Origin: Cedecea neteri
GTDB lineage: Bacteria > Pseudomonadota > Gammaproteobacteria > Enterobacterales > Enterobacteriaceae
Length of the DNA: 64,000 nucleotides
Direction of reading: 5' to 3'
Assembly (NCBI RefSeq): GCF_000758325.1
Contig: NZ_CP009459.1
Span: forward strand, 1,612,001-1,676,000
Below the pieces are notes generated by a model that was not told where the DNA came from, ran no database searches, and saw only the letters and a list, made by a program, of their open reading frames with translations. Below, in pieces: positions 27,334-40,153 of this stretch (position 1 is its first letter; the number at the start of each line of letters is the position of its first letter). A program made the translations under genes and the position numbers.

Positions 27334-28821
27334 ATGCGATATATCAGGATCCATGCGCTGGATAACGTTGCTGTCGCCCTGGTGGACCTGGCGGAAGGCG
27401 AAGAAGTAGGCACTCCGCCGGAAGCTTTCAGGCTGAGCCAGCCGATCGCGCGCGGCCACAAGTTTGCGCTCCAGGCGATTGCCGAAGGGGCAAACGTCGT
27501 GAAATATGGCCTGCCCATTGGCCACACGCTTTGCCATGTTGCCGCAGGTGAGCATCTACATTCCCATAACCTGCGCACCAACCTTAATGACGTCGATGAA
27601 TACCGCTATCAGCCGGAAGTCGTGCCCGCGGTGGAGCCTTTTGGCGACCGGGAAGTCAACATCTATCGCCGCAGCAACGGCGCGATCGGCGTTCGTAACG
27701 AGCTATGGATCCTGCCGACCGTCGGCTGCGTGAACGGCATGGCTCGTCAGATGTTGAGCCGCTTCCTGCAGGAAACCAATAACGCCCCGGATATCGACGG
27801 TGCCTGGCTGTTCAGCCACCAGTTTGGCTGCTCCCAACTGGGGGACGACCATCTCAATACCCGCACCATGCTGCAAAACATGGTTCATCACCCGAACGCG
27901 GGCGCGGTGCTGGTGGTGGGGCTGGGCTGCGAGAACAATCAGATCGGTGCGTTCCGCGAAACGCTGGGGGAATACGACCCCGAACGCGTCCATTTCATGG
28001 CGCTTCAGCAGCAGGACGATGAGGTTGAAGCGGGGTTGGAGCATTTACGAGCCTTGTATGAGGCCATGCGTCACGACAGGCGTGAACCTGGAAAACTGAG
28101 CGAGCTGAAATTTGGGCTGGAATGCGGCGGTTCGGACGGCCTCTCCGGTATTACCGCCAACCCGATGCTGGGCCGGTTCTCGGATTATATGGTGGCGAAC
28201 GGCGGTACTACGGTGCTGACGGAAGTGCCTGAAATGTTCGGTGCGGAGCGGCTGTTGATGAGCCATTGCAGGGACGAAGCCACGTTTGAGAAAACCGTGG
28301 CAATGGTCAACGATTTCAAACGCTACTTCATCGCACACCAGCAGCCGATCTACGAGAACCCGTCGCCGGGGAATAAAGCGGGCGGGATCACCACGCTTGA
28401 GGAGAAATCCCTCGGCTGTACGCAAAAAGCCGGTGAAAGCCAGGTGGTCGATGTTCTTCGCTATGGCGAAAGGCTAAAACAGACTGGCTTAAACCTGCTG
28501 AGCGCGCCGGGTAACGATGCGGTCGCTACCAGCGCTTTGGCGGGGGCAGGCTGCCATATGGTGCTGTTCAGCACCGGACGCGGGACGCCCTACGGCGGCT
28601 TTGTGCCGACGCTAAAAATTGCTACCAATAGCGAGCTAGCCACGAAGAAACCGCACTGGATAGACTTTGACGCGGGCAGGCTGCTGCATGGCAGCACGAT
28701 GCCCGAGCTGCTGGCGCAGTTTATTGAGACGATAGTTGAGAAAGTGAACGGCGCGCCAACCTGCAACGAGAAAAATGATTTTCGCGAGCTGGCGCTGTTT
28801 AAAAGTGGTGTCACGCTATGA
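27334..28821 (+). CDS. uxaA: UxaA, altronate dehydratase
   Basis: 495 residues. An N-terminal SAF domain (about 1-90) precedes the catalytic UxaA family domain. D-altronate is dehydrated to 2-keto-3-deoxygluconate. The middle enzyme of the galacturonate branch, tagaturonate reductase UxaB, is not in the window; it is also unlinked in E. coli. The gene is followed by a large palindromic repeat rather than a simple terminator. Confidence 0.96.
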   Translation: MRYIRIHALDNVAVALVDLAEGEEVGTPPEAFRLSQPIARGHKFALQAIAEGANVVKYGLPIGHTLCHVAAGEHLHSHNLRTNLNDVDEYRYQPEVVPAVEPFGDREVNIYRRSNGAIGVRNELWILPTVGCVNGMARQMLSRFLQETNNAPDIDGAWLFSHQFGCSQLGDDHLNTRTMLQNMVHHPNAGAVLVVGLGCENNQIGAFRETLGEYDPERVHFMALQQQDDEVEAGLEHLRALYEAMRHDRREPGKLSELKFGLECGGSDGLSGITANPMLGRFSDYMVANGGTTVLTEVPEMFGAERLLMSHCRDEATFEKTVAMVNDFKRYFIAHQQPIYENPSPGNKAGGITTLEEKSLGCTQKAGESQVVDVLRYGERLKQTGLNLLSAPGNDAVATSALAGAGCHMVLFSTGRGTPYGGFVPTLKIATNSELATKKPHWIDFDAGRLLHGSTMPELLAQFIETIVEKVNGAPTCNEKNDFRELALFKSGVTL

Positions 28822-28833
28822 ATTCCCGGTCCT

Positions 28834-29042
28834 CCCCTCACCCCGGCCCTCTCCCCAAGGGGGAGAGGGAGAAAAGAAGCTGCGGGAGACAGGGTTTATC
28901 CCGTCTCCCCAAGGGGGCGAGGGAGAAAACAAGCTGCGGGAGACAAGGTTTATCCTCTTTCCCCAAGGGGCGAGCGAGAAAGTAAGCTGAGGGGTATAGC
29001 GCTTATCCCCTCTCCCTTTTAGGGAGAGGGTTAGGGTGAGGG
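28834..29042. repeat. Composite palindromic repeat after uxaA, largest copy of the CCCTCACCC family
   Basis: The outer ends are inverted: CCCCTCACCCCGGCCCTCTC at the left and GGGAGAGGGTTAGGGTGAGGG-type sequence at the right. Inside, a unit of about 55-60 bases containing CTCCCCAAGGGGG, GAGGGAGAAAA, AAGCTGCGGGAGACA and GGTTTAT is repeated almost three times in direct orientation. Each unit has its own CCCC-AA-GGGG hairpin. The element fills the gap between convergent uxaA and sstT. No reading frame is apparent. Confidence 0.85.
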
Positions 29043-29105
29043 TAAAAACCAGAAACGATGCTGTGGTTTAAGTCAGTGCCGAACACCCAGCGTGGCTCGT
29101 CAGAA

Positions 29106-30350
29106 TTAACCGCGTAACAAATCGGCCTTCGCCAGACGAGCATCTTCTGCCTGGCAAACGGCGGCAGTGAAGATAACGTCGGTAGAGGAGTTCAGCGCGG
29201 TTTCGCAGGAATCCTGCAATACGCCGATGATAAAGCCGACCGCCACCACCTGCATGGCAATCTCGTTCGGAATGCCGAACATGCCGCAGGCCAGCGGGAT
29301 CAGCAGCAGCGAACCGCCTGCCACGCCCGAAGCCCCACAGGCGCAAAGTGAAGCCACCACGCTCAGCAGCAGCGCGGTTGGCAGATCCACCGGCACGCCC
29401 AGGGTATGAACGGCCGCCAGCGTCAGCACCGTAATGGTGATGGCCGCCCCGGCCATATTGATCGTTGCGCCCAGCGGAATCGACACCGAATAAGTATCGC
29501 GATCCAGGTTCATCTTCTGGCACATGCTCATGTTGACCGGAATATTCGCCGCGGAGCTGCGGGTAAAGAACGCGGTCACGCCGCTTTCGCGCAGGCAGGC
29601 CAGCACCAGCGGATACGGGTTACGGCGAGTGGTGATAAACACCAGCAGCGGGTTGATGATCAGCGCCACGCCGAACATGCAGCCCAACAGCACTAGCAGT
29701 AACTGGGCATAGCTCCAGAGCGTGGAAAAACCGGTGGTGGCAAGCGTGGAGGCGACCAGGCCAAAGATCCCGATAGGGGCGAAGCGGATCACCACCTTCA
29801 CGATAAAGGTCACCGCGTCAGACAAATCGTTCACCAGGTTTTTGGTGGTTTCATTGCCGTGGCGCAGAGCAAAGCCCAGACCAACCGCCCACACCAGAAT
29901 ACCGATGTAGTTGGCGTTCAGCAGGGCGTGTATCGGGTTGGCAATCACGCTCATCAGTAAACCGTGAACCACCTCGACGATCCCGGACGGCGGAGTAATG
30001 TCCGTAGCGCCGCTGGTCAGGTGCAGCGTGGAAGGGAACATAAAGCTAACGACGACGGCGGTCAGCGCGGCGGAGAAAGTGCCCAGTAAATAGAGCACCA
30101 GGATAGGGCGAATATTGGTTTTTTGGCCGTGCTGATGGTTCGCGATGGAAGCCATCACCAGTGTGAGTACCAGCACCGGCGCCACGGCTTTCAATGCGCC
30201 GACGAACAGCGTGCCGAGCAGGCCGGTTGCGATAGCGGCAGGTTTTGAGACCAGCGCGAGCAGAATGCCCAGCACCAGGCCAACGAGAATTTGTTTTACG
30301 AGGCTGCCGCGGGCAAAGCGCTGCAGTAGTCCAGAAGCTTGCGAACTCAT
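29106..30350 (-). CDS. sstT: SstT, Na+/serine-threonine symporter
   Basis: 414 residues from the ATG at 30350 ([20 protein letters not shown]), the E. coli length; the open frame extends 43 codons upstream but lacks a matching family sequence. It is a DAACS-family transporter with the re-entrant SerGly-rich and [16 protein letters not shown] segments. The serine-rich tip is [13 protein letters not shown]. It imports serine and threonine with sodium. Confidence 0.95.
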   Translation of the reverse strand: MSSQASGLLQRFARGSLVKQILVGLVLGILLALVSKPAAIATGLLGTLFVGALKAVAPVLVLTLVMASIANHQHGQKTNIRPILVLYLLGTFSAALTAVVVSFMFPSTLHLTSGATDITPPSGIVEVVHGLLMSVIANPIHALLNANYIGILVWAVGLGFALRHGNETTKNLVNDLSDAVTFIVKVVIRFAPIGIFGLVASTLATTGFSTLWSYAQLLLVLLGCMFGVALIINPLLVFITTRRNPYPLVLACLRESGVTAFFTRSSAANIPVNMSMCQKMNLDRDTYSVSIPLGATINMAGAAITITVLTLAAVHTLGVPVDLPTALLLSVVASLCACGASGVAGGSLLLIPLACGMFGIPNEIAMQVVAVGFIIGVLQDSCETALNSSTDVIFTAAVCQAEDARLAKADLLRG

Positions 30351-30576
30351 GAATACCTTCCTGTGTTTCAGTGATGTCGTGCTGTGCCGCGTGCGTAGTG
30401 AGCTACGTCTATGCGGTTGTAAGAAAATGTGTTTGCCCGGTGAGTATAAGGAAAAGCGGGGAAGGAAAAAGCATTTCAAGCTGGAATTGCGTTCAGTGTT
30501 AGATTTCGTAACTGATCATTAACATTCGTGTGACATATTCAGCAATTTGATGCGATGGCGGATTGCCAGAACGTAA

Positions 30577-30595
30577 AAGGGGCATTACGCCCCTT
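30577..30595. terminator. Intrinsic terminator after alx
   Basis: AAGGGGC (30577-30583), loop ATTAC, GCCCCTT (30589-30595). On the minus strand it lies 22 bases after the alx stop codon. Confidence 0.75.
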
Positions 30596-30616
30596 AATTT
30601 GTGATGAAAAGCTGGT

Positions 30617-31585
30617 CTATTTAATCGACGTCTTCTGGTCGTTACGGTGGTTAACCCAGGCGTTAATAATCAGCGTTCCTGCCAGAATACCGCCCACCAC
30701 GCCGAGCGAAACGGCGATAGGAATATGGTAGAAATCGACGATCAGCATCTTGATACCGATAAACACCAGGATCACCGACAGACCATATTTCAGCATCGAG
30801 AAGCGCTCTGCCACGCCCGCCAGCAGGAAGTACATGGCGCGCAGGCCGAGGATCGCGAACAGGTTCGACGTCAGCACAATGAACGGGTCGGTGGTCACCG
30901 CGAAGATCGCCGGAATACTATCTACCGCGAAAATCACGTCGCTCAGCTCGACCAGAATCAGCACCAGCAGCAGCGGCGTCGCGTACAGCAGGCCGTTCTG
31001 GCGCACGAAGAAGCGCTCGTTCTCTATCTTATCCGTCATGCGCAGATGGCCGCGCAGCCATCGAACCAGCGGCTTGTCGCCGATGCCGGTATCGTCCTCT
31101 TTTGCCAGCGCCATTTTCACACCGGTGAAGAGCAAGAAAGCGCCGAACACATACAGCAGCCATTCGAACTGGGTAATCAGCCAGCTGCCGCCGAAGATCA
31201 TGATGGTTCTGAGAATGATTGCGCCCAGCACGCCGTAAACCAGCACGCGTCGCTGCAGCGCGGCAGGCACGGCAAAGTAGCTGAACAGCATCAGCCAGAC
31301 GAAGACGTTATCGACCGCCAGCGCTTTTTCGATCAGGTAACCGGTGAGGAAGGCTAGCGCCTGAGTATCGGCGACTTCGCGCCCGGCAGTGCCGCTGAGA
31401 TACCACCAGAAAGCGAGGTTAAACAGCAGGGAAAGTGAAACCCAAACCAGCGACCAGACGGCCGCCTGTTTCATTGACATGGTGTGCGAGCCGCGACGGC
31501 CCTGAACCAGCAGATCGATCGCCAGCATGATGGCGACCACGACGGCGAAGCTGCCCCAGAGCAGCGGGGTACCGACAGTATGCAT
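30617..31585 (-). CDS. alx: Alx, TerC-family membrane protein, pH- and manganese-controlled
   Basis: 322 residues starting [20 protein letters not shown] at 31585; a TTG further upstream is a worse start. The TerC-family aspartates and glutamates in [20 protein letters not shown] and [20 protein letters not shown] lie in membrane helices. E. coli Alx is induced by alkaline pH and is linked to Mn2+ export. Its mRNA leader is a riboswitch, and a matching leader is present here. Confidence 0.95.
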   Translation of the reverse strand: MHTVGTPLLWGSFAVVVAIMLAIDLLVQGRRGSHTMSMKQAAVWSLVWVSLSLLFNLAFWWYLSGTAGREVADTQALAFLTGYLIEKALAVDNVFVWLMLFSYFAVPAALQRRVLVYGVLGAIILRTIMIFGGSWLITQFEWLLYVFGAFLLFTGVKMALAKEDDTGIGDKPLVRWLRGHLRMTDKIENERFFVRQNGLLYATPLLLVLILVELSDVIFAVDSIPAIFAVTTDPFIVLTSNLFAILGLRAMYFLLAGVAERFSMLKYGLSVILVFIGIKMLIVDFYHIPIAVSLGVVGGILAGTLIINAWVNHRNDQKTSIK

Positions 31586-31599
31586 AATGAGATTCCTTG

Positions 31600-31745
31600 A
31601 AAACAAAAACGGCCAACATCAGAAGACGCCAGCCGCTTTCGCTTGCAACAGGGATCTCGCCTTCCGGCAAGGTCTCACTTACGACGTTTTCACGTCGCCC
31701 GGCAACCGGATGCTTGCGCATCGTAATGACGATTAACCGGCAATG
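31600..31745 (-). ncRNA. yybP-ykoY Mn2+ riboswitch / pH-responsive element in the alx leader
   Basis: Read on the minus strand, the leader holds stacked hairpins: GATGC-GCAA-GCATC, CCGGTTGCCGG, CGACGTGAAAACGTCG (31682-31697) and a GAGACCTTGCC-GGAA-GGCGAGATC stem near the expression platform. The order and sequences agree with my memory of the E. coli alx PRE leader, which belongs to the yybP-ykoY class. Boundaries are approximate. Confidence 0.8.
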
Positions 31746-31828
31746 AAGTTACTCCCCTTTGCAGGTAACAAAATATGACAAGCCATGGCTTTGGTCAATA
31801 TTTGATACCTACTTTTATACGAAATACT

Positions 31829-32827
31829 TTATGCCGTGGCCTGCTGGCCCACGTCGTCCGCCGGGAACTTCACCCCGGTCTGGCGGCGAATCTTGGTCGC
31901 CAGCGCTGAGGTGATGCGCGATGTCACCAGCCCGGCGTGATTGACCTCATTCTCTTCCACCAAACGCGCGAACGTCTCCGCTTCGTACAGCATGGTGTTG
32001 ATATGCTGCGGCTGGCTCAGATCCTGCGGTTTGCCGCCGCGCGGGATAAACGTCACCCGCTGGCATTCAGAGATTTTTTCGATCACCAGCGATCCGGCTT
32101 CACCCTGAATTTCGCTTGGAATCGTCGAATCGCTCACTTTGGAATGCAGCAGAGTCACGTCAAAATCACCGTAGTGCAGCTGCACGGTGCCGTGCGCGTC
32201 TACGCCGCTGTCCAGCAGGGAAGCCGTGGCATGAACGGCTTGCGGCTCGCCCCACAAGGCCGCCGCTGAGGCCAGCACGTAGAAACCGATGTCCATGATC
32301 GAGCCGTTAGAAAACGCCGGATTAAAGGTGTTCGGATTTTCACCGTCCAGGTAACGCTGGTAGCGGGAAGAGTACTGGCAGTAGTTGAGCAGCACCTTGC
32401 GAATTTTTCCCACCTTCGGCAGCGCCTGCTGCAGGGCAATAAAGTTAGGCAGGCTGGCGGTTTTGAACGCCTCGAACAGCACCACCTGATTTTCACGGGC
32501 GCAGGCGATGGCCGCTTCAACCTCGGCAAGATTAGACGCCAGCGGTTTCTCGCAAATGACGTGCTTTTTGTGGCTCAGGAACAGCAGGCTCTGCGGGCCG
32601 TGCAGCGAGTTCGGGCTGGCGATATACACCGCGTCGATCACATCGCTCTGCGCCAGCTCATCCAGTGAAGTAAACAGATGCTCCACCGGGTAATCGTTGG
32701 CGAAGCTTTGCGCCTGTTCGAGGCTGCGGGAATACACCGCAGTCAGCTTATATTTGCCGCTCTCATGGGCGGCATCCACGAACTGGCGGGTGATCCAGTT
32801 GGTTCCAATCACAGCGAAACGTATCAT
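31829..32827 (-). CDS. ygjR: YgjR, Gfo/Idh/MocA-family NAD(P)-dependent oxidoreductase
   Basis: 332 residues from the ATG at 32827 (MIRFAVIGTNWITRQFVDAA), whose GTNWI replaces the usual GxGxxG of the Rossmann fold in this subfamily. The catalytic-region motif ICEKPLASN is present. The substrate is unknown. It lies between alx and ygjP as in E. coli. Confidence 0.92.
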   Translation of the reverse strand: MIRFAVIGTNWITRQFVDAAHESGKYKLTAVYSRSLEQAQSFANDYPVEHLFTSLDELAQSDVIDAVYIASPNSLHGPQSLLFLSHKKHVICEKPLASNLAEVEAAIACARENQVVLFEAFKTASLPNFIALQQALPKVGKIRKVLLNYCQYSSRYQRYLDGENPNTFNPAFSNGSIMDIGFYVLASAAALWGEPQAVHATASLLDSGVDAHGTVQLHYGDFDVTLLHSKVSDSTIPSEIQGEAGSLVIEKISECQRVTFIPRGGKPQDLSQPQHINTMLYEAETFARLVEENEVNHAGLVTSRITSALATKIRRQTGVKFPADDVGQQATA

Positions 32828-32875
32828 AAACGGGTGCGTTCTCCGGAAGTCGATAATCAATAAATCGGGGCTTTA

Positions 32876-33376
32876 TCAAGCCGCGCCGCTAAGCGCCAGT
32901 TGGGTAAGCCAAAGTCGTGTATCGAATTCTAACTGGTGATACTGCGGTTCCATATGACAGCACAAGGAGTAAAACGCTTTGTTGTGATCCTTCTCCTTAA
33001 GATGCGCCAGCTCGTGAACCACAATCATGCGTAAAAAAGCTTCTGGGGCGGTGCGAAACACGGTCGCCACGCGAATCTCCGCCTTAGCTTTTAATTTGTT
33101 GCCCTGCACGCGAGAAATCGCGGTATGCAGCCCCAGCGCGTTGTTCAGCACGTGGATCTTGTTGTCATAAGCGACTTTATTTATCGGGGGCGCATTGCGC
33201 AGAAACTGGTTTTTCAACTCCTGAGTGTAAGCATAAAGCGCTTTATCGGTCGCGATGTTGTGCCCCTGCGGGTAGCGTTTTTCCAGCACCGCGCCCAGGC
33301 GCTGCTCGCTAATCAGGGTGCGCACCTGCGAGAGCAAATGCTCCGGATAGCCGCTTAAATAAATCAGTTCGCTCAT
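32876..33376 (-). CDS. ygjP: YgjP, zincin-like metal-dependent protein reported as UTP pyrophosphatase
   Basis: 166 residues from the ATG at 33376 ([20 protein letters not shown]). The zinc motif HELAH is at 121-125, with His131 in [10 protein letters not shown] as the likely third ligand; this is the DUF45/WLM family. E. coli YgjP was later described as hydrolysing UTP to UMP and pyrophosphate, so a protease role should not be assumed. It is divergent from rlmG. Confidence 0.9.
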   Translation of the reverse strand: MSELIYLSGYPEHLLSQVRTLISEQRLGAVLEKRYPQGHNIATDKALYAYTQELKNQFLRNAPPINKVAYDNKIHVLNNALGLHTAISRVQGNKLKAKAEIRVATVFRTAPEAFLRMIVVHELAHLKEKDHNKAFYSLCCHMEPQYHQLEFDTRLWLTQLALSGAA

Positions 33377-33460
33377 GCTTGTCTCAGGTTGAAGGAAAAA
33401 AAGGTATACTCTCGCCCCCGCTATGGGGATATCACCAAACTTTACCATCCAGGAGGGCCG

Positions 33461-36633
<3,173 letters not shown>

Positions 36634-36744
36634 TTATTGTTATGTGGTCGGATGAGTTCTAATTTAGCCGTCGCGGGGCAAAAGGGAAAAGGGGAGTGCG
36701 GCGAATGTGATGAGAGTCATATTCCCGCCTCCCCGGAAGGTCAA

Positions 36745-37935
36745 TCAGGCGCGAGCCTCCTTCAGCAGCTTCTGAATAACCTGCTCCTGCTGCTCGTAGT
36801 TACCTTCGCCGAAAGAGACGTTGCGCAGCTGCCCACGGGCGTCGAAGTAGTAATGCGCTGGCCAGTACTGGTTACCGAAGGCATTCCAGATCTGGTAGTT
36901 ATTGTCGGTGACGACCGGGTACGGCAGCTGCCACTTGGCTACCGCCTTTTTCACCGAATCGAGATCTTTCTCCCACGGATATTCCGGCGTATGCACGCCA
37001 ATCACCACCAGGCCCTGATCTTTATACTTGTTGGCCCATTCCCGGACGTGCGGCAGCGCGTGCTGGCAGTTAATGCAATCGAAGGTCCAAAAATCGATCA
37101 GCACGACTTTGCCTTTCAGCGCCTCTGGCGTCAGCGGTGGGCTATTGATCCATGCGGTTCCCCCGGAAAGCGGCGGCATCGCGCTGGAGGGCACGGGATC
37201 CACAACAGGCTGCAGCTTAGGCGCTGGCGCGATGGTGGGGGAGAAGGCCAGCAGGCGTTGCTCCAGCTTCGCGCCGAAACCGTTGGCGTTTTGCAGCACC
37301 GCCGTGGTGCCAGAGGCGATAAACGCCACGGTAGCCAGCATTGCTACCCCTGCCGCGCGACGCAGCTGCGCCATCAGCGCCATTTTTTCACGCAGGCGAG
37401 TCAGCAGCCGGTGACCGCAGAACCACAGCAGTGCCAGCATCAGCGCGCAGCCGCTGCCGTAGGTCGCCAGCAGCAGGCCGGTGGTGGCAGCCGAAGAGCC
37501 GGACAACCCGATACCGAGAATGGCTCCCAAAATCGGCCCCGCGCAAGGCGACCAAAGCAGCCCCACCGCCAGTCCTGCCAGAAAAGCCGACAGCGTGCCG
37601 CGAGCGCGGTAGCTTTGGTTGTTGATGGCATTCCCCACCTGCACCGCCGGGCGCATCAGCCGTTCGGCAAGCGCGGGGAAGATGAGCGTGAGCGCGGCAA
37701 GTGCCAGCATCCCCAGCGCTACCCAGCGGCCAACCAGCGTGGCGCGCACGATCCACTCTCCGGCAGCACCGACCAGTAAAGCCACGGCGGTGAACATGGT
37801 CACCATGCCGGCAAGCAGGGCGATGATTTGGCGTTTTTTGCCGCGAAATGCGGCGAAAAGCAGAGGAATAACGGGCAGCGTACAGGGGCTTAATAAACTG
37901 AGCATACCGCCAAGAAAGGCAATCAGAACGGGCAT
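36745..37935 (-). CDS. Membrane CcdA/DsbD-like domain fused to a periplasmic thioredoxin-like domain (DipZ-type)
   Basis: 396 residues from the ATG at 37935 behind GAGGTGTGTT. The N-terminal six-helix CcdA-like domain has one cysteine in each repeat (Cys18 in SPCTLP, Cys131 in SPCAGP). The C-terminal TlpA-like domain carries DFWTFDCINC (Cys287, Cys290). This is the layout of cytochrome c biogenesis/DipZ proteins that pass electrons from cytoplasmic thioredoxin to periplasmic dithiols. The WTFDCINC site differs from the WCGPC of ordinary thioredoxins. It is downstream of the sensor kinase gene on the same strand and is absent from this position in E. coli. Confidence 0.85.
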   Translation of the reverse strand: MPVLIAFLGGMLSLLSPCTLPVIPLLFAAFRGKKRQIIALLAGMVTMFTAVALLVGAAGEWIVRATLVGRWVALGMLALAALTLIFPALAERLMRPAVQVGNAINNQSYRARGTLSAFLAGLAVGLLWSPCAGPILGAILGIGLSGSSAATTGLLLATYGSGCALMLALLWFCGHRLLTRLREKMALMAQLRRAAGVAMLATVAFIASGTTAVLQNANGFGAKLEQRLLAFSPTIAPAPKLQPVVDPVPSSAMPPLSGGTAWINSPPLTPEALKGKVVLIDFWTFDCINCQHALPHVREWANKYKDQGLVVIGVHTPEYPWEKDLDSVKKAVAKWQLPYPVVTDNNYQIWNAFGNQYWPAHYYFDARGQLRNVSFGEGNYEQQEQVIQKLLKEARA

Positions 37936-38063
37936 AACACACCTCACGGTTACAGGATGATTTCGGGGTATTTAACCCGCCTGATGTGTTCGTGATGTGT
38001 GGGAAAACCGTCCTGATTGTCAGTTTGTTTGTCGGGGGCTCAGCCGCATACAGAGCGATACAA

Positions 38064-39365
38064 TCAGGTTACAGGCAGCGAGATACTGGCCTGCAAACCG
38101 CCCTGTGGGCGGTTGCTCAGCGTTAATTTTCCGCCTAACTGGCCGACAAGCTGGGCGGCTATCGCCAGCCCAAGCCCGGTGCCGCCGGTGTCGCGGTTTC
38201 TGGAACTTTCCACGCGGTAAAAAGGCTGCAACACGGCGTCCAGCTCCTCCTCGGGGATCCCCGGCCCGTTGTCGCAAACAGCCAGCGTTATCTGGCTGGC
38301 TCCCATCGTCAGGCGGACTTCTGCCGCAGAGCCAAACTTCAGCGCGTTATCCAGCAGGTTGGTCAGAATACGGCGCAGCGCCTGGGGGCGGGTCGAAAGC
38401 GGGAGTGGCACTTCCGATGCGGCAAACGTCACTGCTTTGCCGACGTCCTGATAATCGCAGGTAATAGTGTCAACAAACGCCCTCAACTCAACACGCTGGG
38501 GCGTTTCTTCCAGACTTTCCGACGACCGTGCGTAGGCGATGCCTTCGCGGACGAGATGCGTCATGTTGTCCAAATCCTGCATCAGCTTGTCGCGCAGCTC
38601 TGGCTCGTCGCTCATCTCCAGACGCAGCTTCATGCGGGTAATCGGCGTCTGTAAATCATGCGATATGGACGCCAGAATTTGTGTGCGTTCTTTCAGGTGG
38701 CCCTGGATTCTGGCCTGCATCGCGTTAAATGCTTTGGCGGCGTGTTCCACTTCCTGCGGGCCGCTTTCCTGCATGTCCACGGGGCTTGAGCTGGCGGGTT
38801 CCAGCGCTTCAACGGCGCGGGTAAAACGGGTAAACGGCAGCACCACCTGGCGCACAGCGAACCAGGCGCAAAGCGCCAGCAGGACAAGCTGAATGGCAAT
38901 CACCACCGGCAGCCAGGTTTCAATCGGCGGCATACGTGGTGTGAGATCGATGGTCAGCGGCGAGCCGTCGGCCAGCGTCAAATGCGCCTGAATATGGGAG
39001 CGTATACCGGGAATGGCAGTGAAATCGAGCTGATAATGCTCGCCCAGCGCCTCTTTCAGGGAAGCAATGGCATCTTTCGAACGTTCGTCGGCAGGCGGTT
39101 TACCTGGCGTACCCGATCCAAGAATGTAGTGATAATTTTCCCGGGCGAGCCGGTCCAGCCAGCCAGGGCGCTCATTAGCCGGTAGCTTGTCGAGGATCGC
39201 GACGCTGGTGGCAACGTTGTTTTGCAGGTTATCCAGCATCACGTTGCGGGCGCTGTTCATCCTCTCGAGCGTGGTGAGCGCCAGGGTCATACCGTTAGCC
39301 AGCAGCAGGCCGACGAGAACGATAAGAAACAGGCGGGAAAGCAGAGTTCGGGGCCAAAGCCTCAT
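38064..39365 (-). CDS. Two-component sensor histidine kinase, EnvZ/RstB-like
   Basis: 433 residues. Transmembrane helix 1 (about 11-30), a periplasmic sensor region (about 31-150), helix 2 (about 151-172), a HAMP domain, the dimerisation helix with phosphorylatable His236 (ASISHDLQTPITRMK), and a catalytic domain with NLLDNALKFG, DNGPGIP and GGTGLGLAI boxes. The start overlaps the response-regulator stop by four bases. The signal is not deducible. The neighbouring thiol-redox gene and periplasmic hydrolase are candidate targets. Confidence 0.92.
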   Translation of the reverse strand: MRLWPRTLLSRLFLIVLVGLLLANGMTLALTTLERMNSARNVMLDNLQNNVATSVAILDKLPANERPGWLDRLARENYHYILGSGTPGKPPADERSKDAIASLKEALGEHYQLDFTAIPGIRSHIQAHLTLADGSPLTIDLTPRMPPIETWLPVVIAIQLVLLALCAWFAVRQVVLPFTRFTRAVEALEPASSSPVDMQESGPQEVEHAAKAFNAMQARIQGHLKERTQILASISHDLQTPITRMKLRLEMSDEPELRDKLMQDLDNMTHLVREGIAYARSSESLEETPQRVELRAFVDTITCDYQDVGKAVTFAASEVPLPLSTRPQALRRILTNLLDNALKFGSAAEVRLTMGASQITLAVCDNGPGIPEEELDAVLQPFYRVESSRNRDTGGTGLGLAIAAQLVGQLGGKLTLSNRPQGGLQASISLPVT

Positions 39366-40102
39366 TCTCGCGCCTCGACGATCGTCACGGGAACGGAAAG
39401 CACATAGCCTTCGCTACGCACGGTTTTGATGTAGGCCGGGGTGCGGGCATCTTCGTTTAAACGCTGGCGGACGCGGCTGACCAGTAAATCGATGGAGCGC
39501 TCAAACAGCTCTGCATCGCGGCCTTGAGTCAGGTTCAGCAGCTGATCGCGCGTCAAAACGCGCTGCGGATGATCCAAAAACACGCGCAGCAGGCGATACT
39601 CCGCCCCGCTCAGGGCAACGATCGTGCCCTGTAAATCAATCAGATGCCGGGCAGAAGTATCAAGCTGCCACTCGCCAAAAGCGATGATCCTGCCCGCTTC
39701 GGTCACCTGTAAATTAGGCGGCAAGGCGCGGAAACGACGAAGGATCGCTTTGATCCGCGCCAGAAGTTCCCGGGCGACAAAAGGTTTTACCACGTAGTCG
39801 TCCGCGCCCATTTCGAGGCCGAGGATCCTGTCGCTGTCTTCGTTTCTGGCGGTCAGCATCAAAATAGGCAGATCTTTGTGCTTATCGCTCCGCAGCTGGC
39901 GGCACAGCGTCAGCCCATCGTCGCCAGGCATCATCACGTCCAGCACCACCAAATCGACGTGCTGCTTATCCAGAATGGAACGCATCTCCTTGCCGTTGGC
40001 CGCGCCGGTGGCCCGGTAGCCAGATTTCTCCAGATAGCTGACGATTAACTCGCGAATATCGCGGTCGTCGTCCACCACGAGAATATGATCGATATGTTCC
40101 AC
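39362..40102 (-). CDS. OmpR-family response regulator
   Basis: 246 residues. The receiver domain (about 6-120) has acidic pocket residues in VVDDD, phospho-acceptor Asp55 (LVVLDVMMPG) and conserved Lys in VVKPF. The winged-helix output domain (about 145-238) ends with YIKTVRSEGYVL. It is the first gene of the pair with the sensor kinase. I do not recognise a named E. coli orthologue. Confidence 0.92.
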   Translation of the reverse strand: MEHIDHILVVDDDRDIRELIVSYLEKSGYRATGAANGKEMRSILDKQHVDLVVLDVMMPGDDGLTLCRQLRSDKHKDLPILMLTARNEDSDRILGLEMGADDYVVKPFVARELLARIKAILRRFRALPPNLQVTEAGRIIAFGEWQLDTSARHLIDLQGTIVALSGAEYRLLRVFLDHPQRVLTRDQLLNLTQGRDAELFERSIDLLVSRVRQRLNEDARTPAYIKTVRSEGYVLSVPVTIVEARE

Positions 40103-40153
40103 CTGGGGCTCCCGGCGCTAAAAGTGAAGGGTAAAACTAGCATAGCTTTTTTA

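Noticed and set aside
28834-29042. CRISPR array or minisatellite in coding DNA
   Set aside because: The units are adjacent without unique spacers, contain internal palindromes and are enclosed by inverted arms also found at other sites, so a repeat-element explanation fits better.
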